The notes below the pieces were generated by a model. It searched no databases and was not told where the DNA came from. It saw only the letters and a list, made by a program, of their open reading frames with translations. The position numbers and the translations under genes were made by a program. From Buddleja alternifolia (Eukaryota > Streptophyta > Magnoliopsida > Lamiales > Scrophulariaceae): a DNA stretch of 64,000 nucleotides. This document shows positions 1-10,274 of this stretch, one piece after another. The stretch's first letter is position 1. Each line of letters begins with the position of its first letter. The DNA lies in assembly GCA_019426215.1 (NCBI GenBank), contig CM033401.1, positions 13,769,134 through 13,833,133 on the forward strand, written 5' to 3'.

Positions 1-1559
1 TTGGTAAAACTCTTTTGTCTTTCAAGCAACAGGGATACCGTGAAGCTTTTGAAGGAGAAACTAAACTTCTTAATGAAGAAGGAATTAAACTTCTTAAAAA
101 TGCTTTACAAGAAAAGAAGCCCTTTTTTGATATGGATTAAGAAACTAAGCTTTCTCTCGAACATATTAAAAAATTAATCCAAAGAAATTATAATGAGAAT
201 CCTTTGGCTTGGTGGGATAAAAACAAGATCGAAGCTACTCTGAAGGTAAAAGAACAACGTAAGTATGAGTATGTTCGATACAAGCCAATCCATATGAATA
301 TGATGGATAAGAAAGATATGCAAGAAATTGTTAAAGAGCATATTGATCTTAAACTCATTGAACCTGGAGTCTCTGCTTATAGTAGCCCTGTATTTCTGGT
401 AAGAAATCACAGTGAGACTAAAAGAGAAAAAGTTAGATTAGTAATCAACTATCAAGGTATCAATAAGATACTCGAATTTGATGGTTACTATATCCCGAGT
501 AGAGAACACCTAATTGATTGTGTTAAAAATGCTAAAGTGTTTTCTAAATTTGATTGTAAATCTGGATTTTATCAGATTAAGATGGAAAAGGAGTCTAGAA
601 AATATACTGCATTTTTCACTCCACAAGGTCAGTATATCTGGAATGTACTTCCAATGAGTTTTGCAAGTGCACCCCATATATACCAAAGAAAAATGGATAA
701 TATGTTTAAAGATTATTTTGAATTTATATTTGTCTATATAGATGACATTCTGATTGCATCAAAAACTATGAATGAACATATTAAACATCTTGAGATATTT
801 TCTGATGTATTTTTTAAAAAAGGATTAGTGCTTTCTGAGAAGAAAGCAATAATTGGAGTTAATAGGATAGAATTTCTTGGTATTCTAATTGATGAAATAG
901 GTATTGAACTTCAAGAACATATTGTAGAAAAAATATGCAATTTTTCTGATGTTCTAAAAGATAAAAAACAGCTTTAGAGTTTCTTAGGAGGTGTTAACTT
1001 TGCAGGTATTTTCATCAAAGACTTTGCAAGATACAAGAAAGATTTTTGGCCACTCTTAAAAGAAACTAAAAGTTCAAAATGGAAGTGGAAAGAAATTCAC
1101 ACTCAAAGAATCCGTGAGTTGAAACAAGTTTGTAATAATTTACCTAAACTCGCAATACCACAAGATAGTGATGATTTGGTAGTCTATACAAGTGCTAATA
1201 ATTACAGGTGGGTAGCAGTGCTCATGAAAAAGACAACTACAGGTGAAGAACCTTGTAGATATACAGGAGAATTGTTCACTGAATAACAGGCCAAACTTTG
1301 GCATATAAACGAGAAAGAATTCTTTGCAGTCGGGAAGACATTTAAAAATTGACCTTTATTCTTATTAGTCAAAGAATTTACTTTAAACATAGATAATACG
1401 AATGTTAAAGCTTTTTTTAAAAACAAACTTGAATCAAAGATTGAGAAAGCACGTATTATCAGATGGCAAGGTGAGTGTCAATATTATTGTTTTAACATTA
1501 TTATTGTGAAGTCTCATGAGAATATTCTTGCAGATTTCCTAACAAGAAATGGAAGCGTT
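1..1559 (+). pseudogene. EPRV copy 1: protease tail, reverse transcriptase and RNase H (broken)
   Basis: This is the polymerase part of an integrated plant pararetrovirus; the active protein would copy pregenomic RNA into DNA in the cytoplasm. The window opens inside the protease-RT linker. The RT core (about 204-977) shows palm motifs SKFDCKSGFYQI, a GFASAP-like box here reading SFASAP, and the catalytic box VYIDDILIAS. RNase H follows from about 980, ending in a segment like HENILADFLTR. The reading frame is interrupted by TAA 138-140, TAG 975-977, TAA 1284-1286 and TGA 1350-1352, and all four recur in the copies at 38.9 and 53.1 kb. The flanking gene order (coat protein, movement protein, polymerase, extra gene) and the absence of integrase favour Caulimoviridae over an LTR retrotransposon. 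Genus not assignable by eye. Confidence 0.9.
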
Positions 1560-2865
1560 TGAAGCAAATTCCATTCACAAGATACAGGTATCTCAGGGAA
1601 AACCTAGAGGAGTTTGATAAAAAGTTTGGAAAGCTATCAGTTAACGCTGAAGCAGCTGGCCATGTACAACGAGTTGATTTGGACACAGTCCAGAACACAA
1701 TCAGGGGAACAATGTATGCCATGACTTCGTTATGGGATACCCTTCAAGAACCAATTCGAAAAGCATCATCCTCTGTGATGACTCGAGAATTACAAGAGCA
1801 GGACTCAAAACTTGCGTTTAGAGAACGGGGTTCTATATCCGGAGCGATAGATTCAAATATTGCTTGCACAAGTCCTATACCAGACTCTGATAAAAAGGAA
1901 ACAATTAAACAATCGGAAGTGCAAACTCCTATTGTTTCAAGTCAACCCGGCACCTCTGGGGTTAAAGAGGGAGAGATTAACCTTAGGCCACAGACAGACA
2001 CTTCTAAGGTTAATACTAATGAGATGAATTTACCTTGGCAGGTATTCCAGAAATCATGGGAAAAACTAGTCCCAAGGAAGCGGATAAATCCAAGCAGGTC
2101 TCTGATTGAAACATCAGGGAGATATCCCAGAATTTGGATGCTCGAAGGGTCAAACCCAGAAAAGAGGTTCCGAGAATGGTATGATTTTGGGTCACTCGTT
2201 TCAATCCATACTAGGTCACCAAGTTTTTCTGAAATAGCTAAATTTTTGGAATGGATTAGTGCAGCCGTGTATGATTCATGGTAAAACAATCCGCACCTCA
2301 AAAGAGTAGATATTGTGGAGCTAAAATTCATTTCAACAGCCCCAGAAATCGCAGGAAAAGGGTCTCATCCGGCTTTCCATTTTATCAAACTACAGAGACC
2401 AGATATTTCGGCCTATAACCGTGTTAAGGTCGTTAAGGAAGAAGCACCTTTGGTAGTCTCCATTAGCGAAGATGAGATTTCTACTAGAAGGACTTGGGGA
2501 TTTTGGGTCTGTCTCACCGAGATGGACAAAGTCAAGTATCCATTTAAAATTTTTTCAAATAAAAGAAATAGATCTTTTTTACTCAATTCTATGACTGGAA
2601 AGAGTACTGAGTTTGCAGAAAAATTGTTCGAACAAAAATGGACGCTTATCAGGAAGAACAAGCTACCTGCAACTGAGAACACAAGAAAGAAAGCATGCGA
2701 TATGACGCATGTTGATCAATGGCATAATCATGTATGCCCCAGTTGTTAATCTCAAGAGAAACCCATGTTTGGTACCAGAATTAGGTTACAAAGATGAAAC
2801 CCAAACTCGAAGAAGACAAGGGTAAAAGAATAACATACCCGAGGGGTTTTCACAAACCTCGGTAA
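1559..2865 (+). pseudogene. EPRV copy 1: gene downstream of RNase H, function unknown (broken)
   Basis: This reading frame begins where the RNase H frame ends. It corresponds to the 434-codon frame at 40409-41713 in copy 2. Here it is broken by a small indel near 2160, by TAA 2282-2284 and by TAA 2747-2749; both stops sit where copies 2 and 3 have CAA or CAG, so each is a C-to-T change. The protein has a Ser/Thr-rich middle, a conserved WMLEGSNPE segment, a late CPSC-type cysteine pair and a basic end. Its place after the polymerase is where caulimovirids carry a transactivator/inclusion-body gene, but I see no motif that proves this. The frame lacks a nearby ATG: the upstream ATG at 1549 opens a different frame that stops after about 22 codons. 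Confidence 0.75.
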
Positions 2866-3456
2866 AAATTACAAGATGTAGCAAGAGACAAAAGCGAGTC
2901 TAACTTAGGCTCAATAATTTTACAATTTTAATCAAAATGTAATAATTAGTTTAAAAATGTAATTTGTAAGAATATTGCCCAATAAGGGCATTATTGTAAA
3001 ATATTACATGGAGCTGAGGAAGGCAATGACGTCAGAAGTTAATAATCAGAGCAGACAAGTGGCCGACAAAGCCAAAGAGGCTTTTAACAAAAAATTAAAA
3101 GTTAAAGAATCGACAAAATAAAAACGAGGACAGCTGCACATTAAAAGTGGCCAGAAATGGAAGACAGTTGTTATTAAAGGACAAGTTGAGACGTATGCAA
3201 GGACGTCAGCAAACATTAAACAAGTTTGAATTCCGTATTTGAAGTATGCGGATGCCTTTAAAGAGTGAAGAAGGAAGCAAAAGGAGATCATCATTCATTC
3301 CTCTCCTACTCTTCAAAAATTGAAGAACGTAGAATGAAAAAAGTTTGTGTAATAATTTTAATTTTCATTTTGAGTACATGGTGATTTCCCCAAAGAGTAT
3401 AGCCCTCTCTTATACATGAGAGACTAACTAGTTTTCTCCTCCAATAGCAGAGTAGA
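2866..3456 (+). promoter_or_regulatory. EPRV copy 1 intergenic region and promoter with paired bZIP sites
   Basis: This is non-coding sequence after the last EPRV gene. A palindromic TGACGTCA lies at 3027-3034, with a degenerate partner TGAGG exactly 12 bp upstream (3015). A second pair of GACGT motifs sits at 3190 and 3202, again 12 bp apart. A TTTAAAG about 50 bp beyond the second pair is a possible TATA variant. The 12-bp phasing is that of the as-1 element of the cauliflower mosaic virus 35S promoter, which binds TGA-type bZIP factors. Function here is inferred. The transcript would run rightwards into the leader now interrupted by the MITE. Confidence 0.6.
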
Positions 3457-3465
3457 ATATATCTA

Positions 3466-4076
3466 GGGAAAAAAACATTAAACCCTCCAAACTTTGCCCA
3501 TTTTTACACTTTTTTATAGATACTTTTTTTTCCCACTTTACCTCTTGACCTTTTTCAAAGTAGCACTTTTTTATATAAAAGCATGTGCCGGTCATGTGCC
3601 ACTTTTAAAAGCATATTAGTCACTTAAGGCGAGATTTTTGGTGTAATTACTATTTTGCGATTCTTCCAAACTTAATTTTACTTCTTCCACACTTGATTTT
3701 TGCTTCATCCACACTTGATTTTGCTTCTTCCAATTCATCTTCCCCCAATTTCTTATCACTATTCATCTCCTCCATGGATTTTCTTCCAAAAGCGTTCAAA
3801 CACACACACACACACACACGCACACACATATATATCTATACACACACAAAATCGCACACACATATATATACACACACAGAGTCACACACACACACAAATA
3901 TATATACACACACGCACAATCAATAAAAAAGAAGAAGAAGAACAATTTTTTGATTTTTTTAATATATAATTAAAAAATTGCAAAATCCGCATAGTTGAGG
4001 AGGCAAAGTGAAAAAAAAAGGTTATGTAAAAACGTGCCAAAAACACCATAGTTTGGGAGGTTTTTTGTTTTTTCCC
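3466..4076. mobile_element. MULE-type MITE, copy 1
   Basis: A 611-bp non-coding element with imperfect terminal inverted repeats of about 90 bp: the left end starts GGGAAAAAAACATT and the right end closes TTTTTTCCC. It is flanked by a perfect 9-bp target duplication, ATATATCTA, at 3457-3465 and 4077-4085. A 9-bp duplication with long inverted repeats is the signature of Mutator-like elements. The interior holds an (AC)n/(AT)n microsatellite at about 3800-3915 and encodes nothing. The same insertion with the same duplication is present in the other two EPRV copies. Confidence 0.85.
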
Positions 4077-4085
4077 ATATATCTA

Positions 4086-4555
4086 TGTAATAATAGCTTT
4101 GTTTCATCAATAAAAGTATTTAAGGCTTTTATGTTCAACCTCTGTTTTTCAAAATTTATTAATCCTTTATTCTGGAGTACCTTTTACGCCCAAAGGTAGG
4201 AAACGAAATTGGGCTGTGCTATGTACTGCTGAAGGAGCTGAGGACCTGCGAACCATCTGCTGCGGTTGTGTGGTTGGATCCAATTCGTAAAATCGAGGAC
4301 TCGGAATACCCGGTGATAAGGCGGTCAACCAAAGGTATAAATTTATGAAGCTTTAGTATTTTTCGAAAGCATGTTGGGCCTGATTTATTTAAGGGACTAT
4401 TTTGCCAATTTTGGTTAATGGGACCAAAAGCGCTCAATCACTGAAAACTATGAGACCAAATATGCAAGTGCTGTAAACTGGGGGACCAACAGTGCTCACC
4501 TACATATATTATGGGACCAAAGAAGCAATTTTGCTTGTTATTACCCCTTAAACCT
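4086..4555 (+). other. Sequence to the right of the MITE, probable EPRV leader
   Basis: No gene is seen. Before the MITE inserted, this was continuous with the EPRV promoter region. It has an AATAAA at 4109-4114, as expected for a terminally redundant pararetrovirus transcript. From about 4380 there are loosely repeated phrases of the type 'gggaccaaa', unlike the viral part. No tRNA-Met primer-binding motif was found. Where the virus ends cannot be placed from sequence alone. Confidence 0.4.
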
Positions 4556-4737
4556 GGCAAAACTACCAATTTAGTCTTGTAGCTTTGTGCCATTGGCAAT
4601 TTTAGTCCCGTTTCTTTAAAATTGGCAATTTTAGTCCTACACATTTCTCAATTTGGCAATTTGAGGCCAATTTTCACCGGAATTGACTAAATCAGCCGGA
4701 AATCCCCTTTAAATTGGGGATTTTTAATTTTTCGGTC
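4556..4737. mobile_element. Foldback element, left arm only (truncated copy 1)
   Basis: It starts with GGCAAAACT(A/G)CCAATTTAG and matches the left arm of the complete elements at 43380-45020 and 57633-59270. Everything after about 4737 is missing here: the interior, the right arm and the neighbouring gypsy LTR that units 2 and 3 keep. The sequence jumps straight into the gypsy 3' region. Confidence 0.75.
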
Positions 4738-5153
4738 AATTTATATATTATTAAATAACGGATGGTGTGGTGAATGAACAGGTACCCTATCTGATATACC
4801 CATTTTAAACTTGTAATTGATATCAATTATCAGTCGTGACTTTTGATATTCCCTCCCATCAGAGTTTATAAATAGGGAAACATAAGGCCCCTTTTTACTT
4901 TTTACTCCCTTCCATATTCAGAGAGAACTTTCGAGAGAAGAAGTGATCAAAGAAAAGTGATTTTGCAAATCTTCGAGCAATTCCTTTATTTAGTGAGTTC
5001 AAGCGGATTTTAAGGGGATTTTACCTTTACATTCGGAAGAAAGAAGAAGAAAAAGTGTTATATCCAGACCACAGTTCAGGGTTGCATAGATTAGGGCTTG
5101 TTTTCACATCCTCCTCTCTTCTTGCCAGATACCATCGTTAGCCATTTTCCTTT
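4738..5153 (+). promoter_or_regulatory. Gypsy 3' internal region with promoter of the antisense gene, unit 1
   Basis: This equals 46020-46436 and 60280-60670. A clear TATA box, TATAAATAG, lies at 4867-4875 on the plus strand, followed by a purine-rich leader (agagagaactttcgagagaag). In unit 3 the same leader runs into the 'transposase 28' gene. Here it is cut at about 5140-5165 and joined to the 3' end of the Copia extra gene, so the promoter now faces that gene head-on. Confidence 0.6.
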
Positions 5154-8026
5154 TTAGTCCACTGGCCGAATAAGCGATATCATCTTAGCCACATGAATAT
5201 TCTGTTCACAAAATAAGACTGAAAGTAAGTTGTATCCTCTGAAGTCATTGAGACCAGGACCGAATTGTGGAGTGATTGAAATATCCAGCGACTGAGCATT
5301 TTTAATTATAGCTCGGCGCTCATGGTAAAATTCAGTAAGTTCGGCATGGTCATTGAAAGGAACTTCACTTTGCCTTGGCAGGATGGGTTGCTTACTGGAG
5401 GAGGCATCTTCATTGAGGTCAGGAAAGATGCGCTGAACAAAGTTTTGAGTGGGGTGATAAATGTAACGTCCTCCTTGAGCGATTAGGCTGAGATGCTGGC
5501 GAATATAGCGTTCTATAGATTGTTTGTAGTAAGGTAGAGCGCTAATATTTCCTACCAGATTCTGGCGCTGCTGGAGAAGAAACATGGCAAAACCTCTACG
5601 CTTGTAGTCTACTCCAAATTGAAACAAGAATGGATACTTCACAAGTTCTTCTAGCGTGTAAAAGTGCAACACGAACTCTTTAGCCCATTTTGCAGTATCC
5701 ATCATCCATCGCTTTCCAAGTTTATCAGCTTTCTTCTGTTCTTTTCTTGCTGCAATAAACTTTTCGAAGCGTTCAAATTCTTCATCATAATCCTCAGCCC
5801 ATACTCTTGCCAGATACTCGCGGGCTTCAGCTTCTATCCAAGAGTTAATAGGATTGGGACGCTCAGAAACAACTTGTCCTTTTCCTTTCCATAATCTTAG
5901 AGGTTTAGGGGATAGAGCGTTCTGAGGAGAATGAACGACCTTGGAGTCAGCAGAGTACCCAATTCTGTTGAGAATTTCTTCATCTGGATTCTTTGACCAA
6001 TCACCCATATGGGGATTCTTGATGACGATCTTATTCTGGCGCAAGGGATAAAAGGACTCATAGAATGGCTAGTAAAAGAAAACGCTTCTCGTCAAATTCT
6101 GTCATGTTGAACGCTGGTCCCCGAATATACTCAAGGCGAGATTGAAGACGCTCAAGATTATAGAGACCCAGGTCAGCGAATCGCTTGAAGAATTCAAACT
6201 TATCAGAATTGGAGACATCAGTCCTATGGAGAGTGTTTTGAAAGTTGATCTCCATATCGACTAATTGCCTGGTGTCAAGCTCCCTAGCGGCATAGTAGAC
6301 TCAACTTCTGCATTGTAGCCACGTGGAAAGAAGTTGATGACACGGAGAGGAGATCCAGTTGGAGTGGGAATGAAAGCAATAGATTTTGTTGGGATAGGGG
6401 CCACTTCTATCGACTGCTCAGCATGCTCAATCACTTCACTGACTGGAGACGTTTCAGCGTCAGGAAGGACATGGACTATTTCCTTAACGATATCCACAAC
6501 TACTTCCATGTCCACATCCAATTCAACAGGAATCTCAGAAGATAGAGGTGCATCAGCGTCTGGTGCATTTTGAGCTGATACATACAAGCGTTTGAGAAAA
6601 GCAAGCAAAATTTCTACTAAGTAGAAATTGGAAATAAAATACTACAACGCTTACCCTGAGGAGGTTCATCGACTGTTTCAGTCGCTTGTTCAACAATTTG
6701 GACAGTTTCCTCAGGCTCCGGGACCACTTCTTCTGGATCTAAATCGAGGAAAGAAGTGAGGGGAACAACTTTAATAGGGATTTTGCAAGCATCCAAAGTA
6801 TTCAGTACATACTGAATATCATGATCTATTCGAGCCTGAAAGAGTTTTGATTTTTCAAAAGGTGTTGCAGGCTCTGGTTCTAAACCAAGAGCAGATTCAG
6901 GAACAGTGTTAGAAGAAGTAGGGAGAACACTAGCTGGTTCTTCAAGTGCTGGCTCGGTGGGAGCGCTTATTGATGCAGTTGGAGTGGCTAAAGGAGTACG
7001 CTTGCGGGCTAGCGGTACTTCTTCTTCTTCTGCTTCTTCTTTTTCTTGAGGGAAGATAAAAGCTTGAGGAGGAGAGAGAGACTTAGGAGAAGGAGAGGGA
7101 GACTTCTGTTTTTTCTTGGGCTCCGGCTTCTTCTTTTGCTTCTTCACTGGCTTGGCTAGCTCAGCGAGTTTAAGAATAAGTTTTCTTTTTGGTCGCTTAA
7201 CCACAACAGCCTCTTCTGATGAAGATGATGAAGATGAAGACGCTTGCTCTTCATCATCGCTGCAAACAACTCCTTCGGCAAGAAGTCGCTCACGCTCTTC
7301 TTTGGGAACCGCTGCACCGCCACGTCTTCTGGGTTTGAGCAGCTCGCTGATCATTTTCTTTACATAAAACTTTAGCGTTGGTACTTTCTTTCCATTGGTG
7401 TTGGTGTAACCGCTAGCGTTAAGAATACGACTCAAAATAATCCCGTACGGCTTGGGATTTACCGATTTGGCCGTCGTTGCCTTGAAGCGATTAAAAACGT
7501 AAAGCGACCAATTTATTTTTAGTTTGGTCAGAATGCCACCAACATCTTGTACTAAAGGTTGGAGACTTTATCGAAGCTTCCCTTTCTGCATTCGATCATC
7601 TTTGGGTTCGTAGGCAACTTCAACTTCATCCTTCTTGATCAACGGGCAGACCATGGTAGCATCACCAAGAGTGACATTCTCGACTTCGGCATCATCATTT
7701 GGCAGATTTAGTAATGATGAAATCAGAGAAGGAATGAGGACAAAGGTCTCACGGGCAAAGGGAAAGACGCTGGAAATGGAGTTTCCATCGTCGGAGATTT
7801 TTGCATTTTTGAAAAAGAAAAGGGTTTCTTCTTCATAGATGTTGAAAATGGTAGTTATCATATCGCGCAAACCAGATTCCTGGACAAGTGGAAGAATAGT
7901 TCGTAGAGGGAAGTTCTGGTTATCAAAAAGATAGTCCCAGTTAATAAGAAAACCGACATTAACAGTGATTGGTTTCTCAAATTTGGAAGATTTTTCGGCA
8001 GCAGATTTTGAAGATTTGGGTGCCAT
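5154..8026 (-). pseudogene. Extra gene downstream of Copia pol, unit 1 (broken)
   Basis: This starts with MAPKSSKSAAEK at 8026 and has its own upstream TATA box. The first block (8026-7568) and second block (to 6617) are in one frame, separated by a single TAA at 7568-7570. The second block is basic and Ser-rich, with KKQKKKPEPKKKQK, Pro/Ser repeats and a Glu stretch, like a disordered nuclear segment. GTAAGC near 6645 and TATCAG near 6567 look like an intron of about 85 bp. Then follow an acidic block (to 6261, frameshifted), a helical block (6255-6058) and a 296-codon block (6044-5154) with GYNLLSVLF near its end. The layout resembles 'putative plant transposon protein' ORFs found behind pol in some plant retrotransposons; no enzymatic motif is visible. 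The 5154 end is a deletion junction, not a natural stop. Confidence 0.6.
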
Positions 8027-8902
8027 TGATGAACTGAAAAAGCTTCAGTTGAGGAGAGGAAAGGTATTCTTTTTGCTTTAGAGAGAGAGAACTTTTAAAG
8101 TAAAGAATTTTGAAAGTGATAAAGTTTTACTGTAAAGGTTGTGAAGGGTTTAAATAGGAGGCAAGAATAACTCTTCAACTGGTAGATGAATGACACGTGG
8201 ACAGAAGTTAATTTTGAAAATAACAGAAATTAAATCTGAGCCGTTTACTCATAAAGACGGATGTCAAAAAGTGCGGTAAATATGGTAATAATTGTGAAAT
8301 ATAAAAGTTTGAAATTCGCAGTTACTTTTTCAAAACGTTTGAATAATTTTGAAATTTTCAGTGTGAAATACACGAGCCTGATAGTACACTGACACGTACT
8401 CAGACAGGTGCAGTTACTGAACCTCCTAGTTTTTAGATAGGAATCATTAACCATCAGTTTGATGTGGTAAGCACATGTGGGTAGTTGTCAAATCTAATCT
8501 TTTGGACTTACCACACGCTACCTTTGAGCGATGAAAACTATGCATGAGTTTTAGAGAAGGATACTTAGAGTTTAAATGGGAATATTTTAACGCTGAAGTC
8601 TTTTGAATAAGATTCAATTTCTCAGAATTGAAATAACACAAATCAATCGCTTGGTTTTATAAAAGACATTTTCATTTATTAGAGATTGATTTTGTCATGC
8701 ATAATAGATAAGCGCTAGTGATCAATGCATAAAATTTTCAAAGTCAATTTTTGATCACAGTTGCTTATGAATTGATATAAGTACAATTTTAAGGTTCCCC
8801 TTAAAATTGATGACTCATTTCATTCTTGAAAAACATTTTGGACATAAAAATAAAATGAATTCCCCCTAAATTGTATGTCTATAAAATATGATGCTTTATG
8901 AT
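8027..8902 (-). promoter_or_regulatory. Spacer between Copia RNase H and extra gene, with TATA box
   Basis: About 0.9 kb without coding sequence. On the minus strand CTATTTAAA at 8156-8148 lies about 120 bp upstream of the extra gene's ATG, followed by a CT-rich leader (ctctctctctaaagc), as in a plant promoter and 5' UTR. An ACACGTGG G-box-like motif (minus strand CCACGTGT) lies near 8190. This suggests the extra gene has its own transcript. Position 8690 is where unit 2 (49967) breaks off. Confidence 0.5.
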
Positions 8903-9073
8903 TTAAGCGTTTAAATCAATCATACCTAATTCACTTCTCAAAGTGAGAAAGCGTTGTTCGTTGAGCGCTTTGGTGAAGATATCTGCCAGTTGTTTGTCAG
9001 TTCCAATGAAGTGCATGGAGATATCTTTATTTTGAACATGATCACGCGAGAAATGGTAGCGAATGTCAATGTG
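8903..9073 (-). pseudogene. Copia RNase H C-terminal remnant
   Basis: About 56 codons remain, containing HIDIRYHFSRDHVQ, TDKQLADIFTKALNEQRF and LRSELGMIDL, followed by TAA at 8903-8905. These are the invariant C-terminal motifs of Ty1/copia RNase H. Upstream it abuts the integrase at 9090 directly, so the RT domain and most of RNase H (normally around 2 kb) are gone. The junction carries a 19-bp direct repeat, at 9029-9047 and 9077-9095. Confidence 0.85.
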
Positions 9074-9089
9074 TTAATTTTGAACATGA

Positions 9090-10274
9090 TCACGCAAGAT
9101 CTTCAATTCCTACATCATCAGGATTAACCTTACTCGGTTCTTGGTTAGTATCATCAAACACAACATGAATGGATTCTTCAACCTTCGATTTGATCTTATT
9201 TAATATGCGAAAACATTTTCCATTTTTGGCATAACCTAGAAAGATTCCCTCATCCGCTTTAGGATCAAATGTCTTTAGGCTTTGGGATCCATTGTTATGA
9301 ATGAAACACTTTGAACGAAATACATGAAAATATGAAACGTTAGGCTTACGTCCCTTCCACAATTCATATGGAGTCTTCTCATGTTGCTTGTTGATCATAC
9401 ACCGATTCTGAGTGTAGGAAGCGGTATTGATAGCTTTGGCCCAAAACCTTTGAGGCAGCTTAGATTCTACATGCATTGTCCTAGTAGCTTCTTTAAGTGT
9501 TCTGTTTCGTCGCTCGGCTACTCCATTCTGTTGAGGTGTTCTAGGGGCAGAATACTCATGAAGTATTCCAAAGTCTATACAGAACTTTTCAACAAATTGG
9601 TTAGTAAATTCAGTTCCTCTATCGCTTCTAATTCTTGTCACCTTGAGATCTCTATAAGTTTGCAATTGACGAATTAGCGATGTGAGCTTGACACTAGTTT
9701 CATCTTTGGTCGCTAGAAATTCTACCCATGTATAGCGAGAGAAATCATCAACTATTACTAGCGAGTACTTTTTACCACTAACACTCATGATTTGAATAGG
9801 ACCAAACAAATCTAAATGTAATAGTTCAAGAACTCTAGAAGTAGATGGACATGGTTTCTTCTTAAAGGATGATTTAACTTGTTTACCCATTTGACATGCA
9901 TCACATAAGCGATTTTTCTGAAAGGAACCCTTAGGTAATCCCTCTACTAGATTTAGCGATATTAACTTAGAGATTGCCTTAAAGTTGAGGTGATTCATTT
10001 TTCTATGCCATAACCAACGCAATTCATTTTGACTTTTAGCAACGAAGCATGTGGGGTTGTTATCAATTGTAGAATCCCAATCTACTAAATACACATTGTT
10101 TGTTCTTTTTTTTCTTAATTTAGTAAACTTAGTCTTAGCGTCGTTAACATAGCAGTAGTCACTTGAAAATTTTACTTCAAATCCTTTGTCACAAAATTGA
10201 CTAATGCTTAACAAAAAATGCTTAAGACCCTCAACATAATATACATCACTAATCATGATGTTCCCCCTATGCAT
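9090..10274 (-). pseudogene. Copia integrase
   Basis: The integrase inserts retrotransposon cDNA into host DNA. The zinc-binding region is visible as HRKMNH followed by CDACQMGK. The catalytic core has DLFGP and VDDFSRYTWVEFL (first Asp), IRSDRGTEF (second Asp) and NGVAERRNRTL (Glu), and a GKR/GYA region, IFLGYAKNGKCFRI, lies in the C-terminal part. All three catalytic acids are present. The frame overlaps the end of the gag-protease frame by 8 bp, a one-base shift that breaks what should be a single polyprotein. It ends at 9090 because of the RT deletion. Confidence 0.93.

Noticed and set aside
1..2865. Active, episomal-capable virus
   Set aside because: Shared stop codons, altered protease active site, missing coat-protein N-terminus and no complete copy in the window.
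3693..3969. His/Thr-rich ORFs (also at 42540-42794 and 56660-56968)
   Set aside because: Translation of the (AC)n/(AT)n microsatellite inside the MITE.
4086..4555. tRNA-Met primer-binding site of the EPRV
   Set aside because: Searched for TGGTATCAGAGC in the three leader regions and did not see it; the only clear match belongs to the Copia at 11827-11838.
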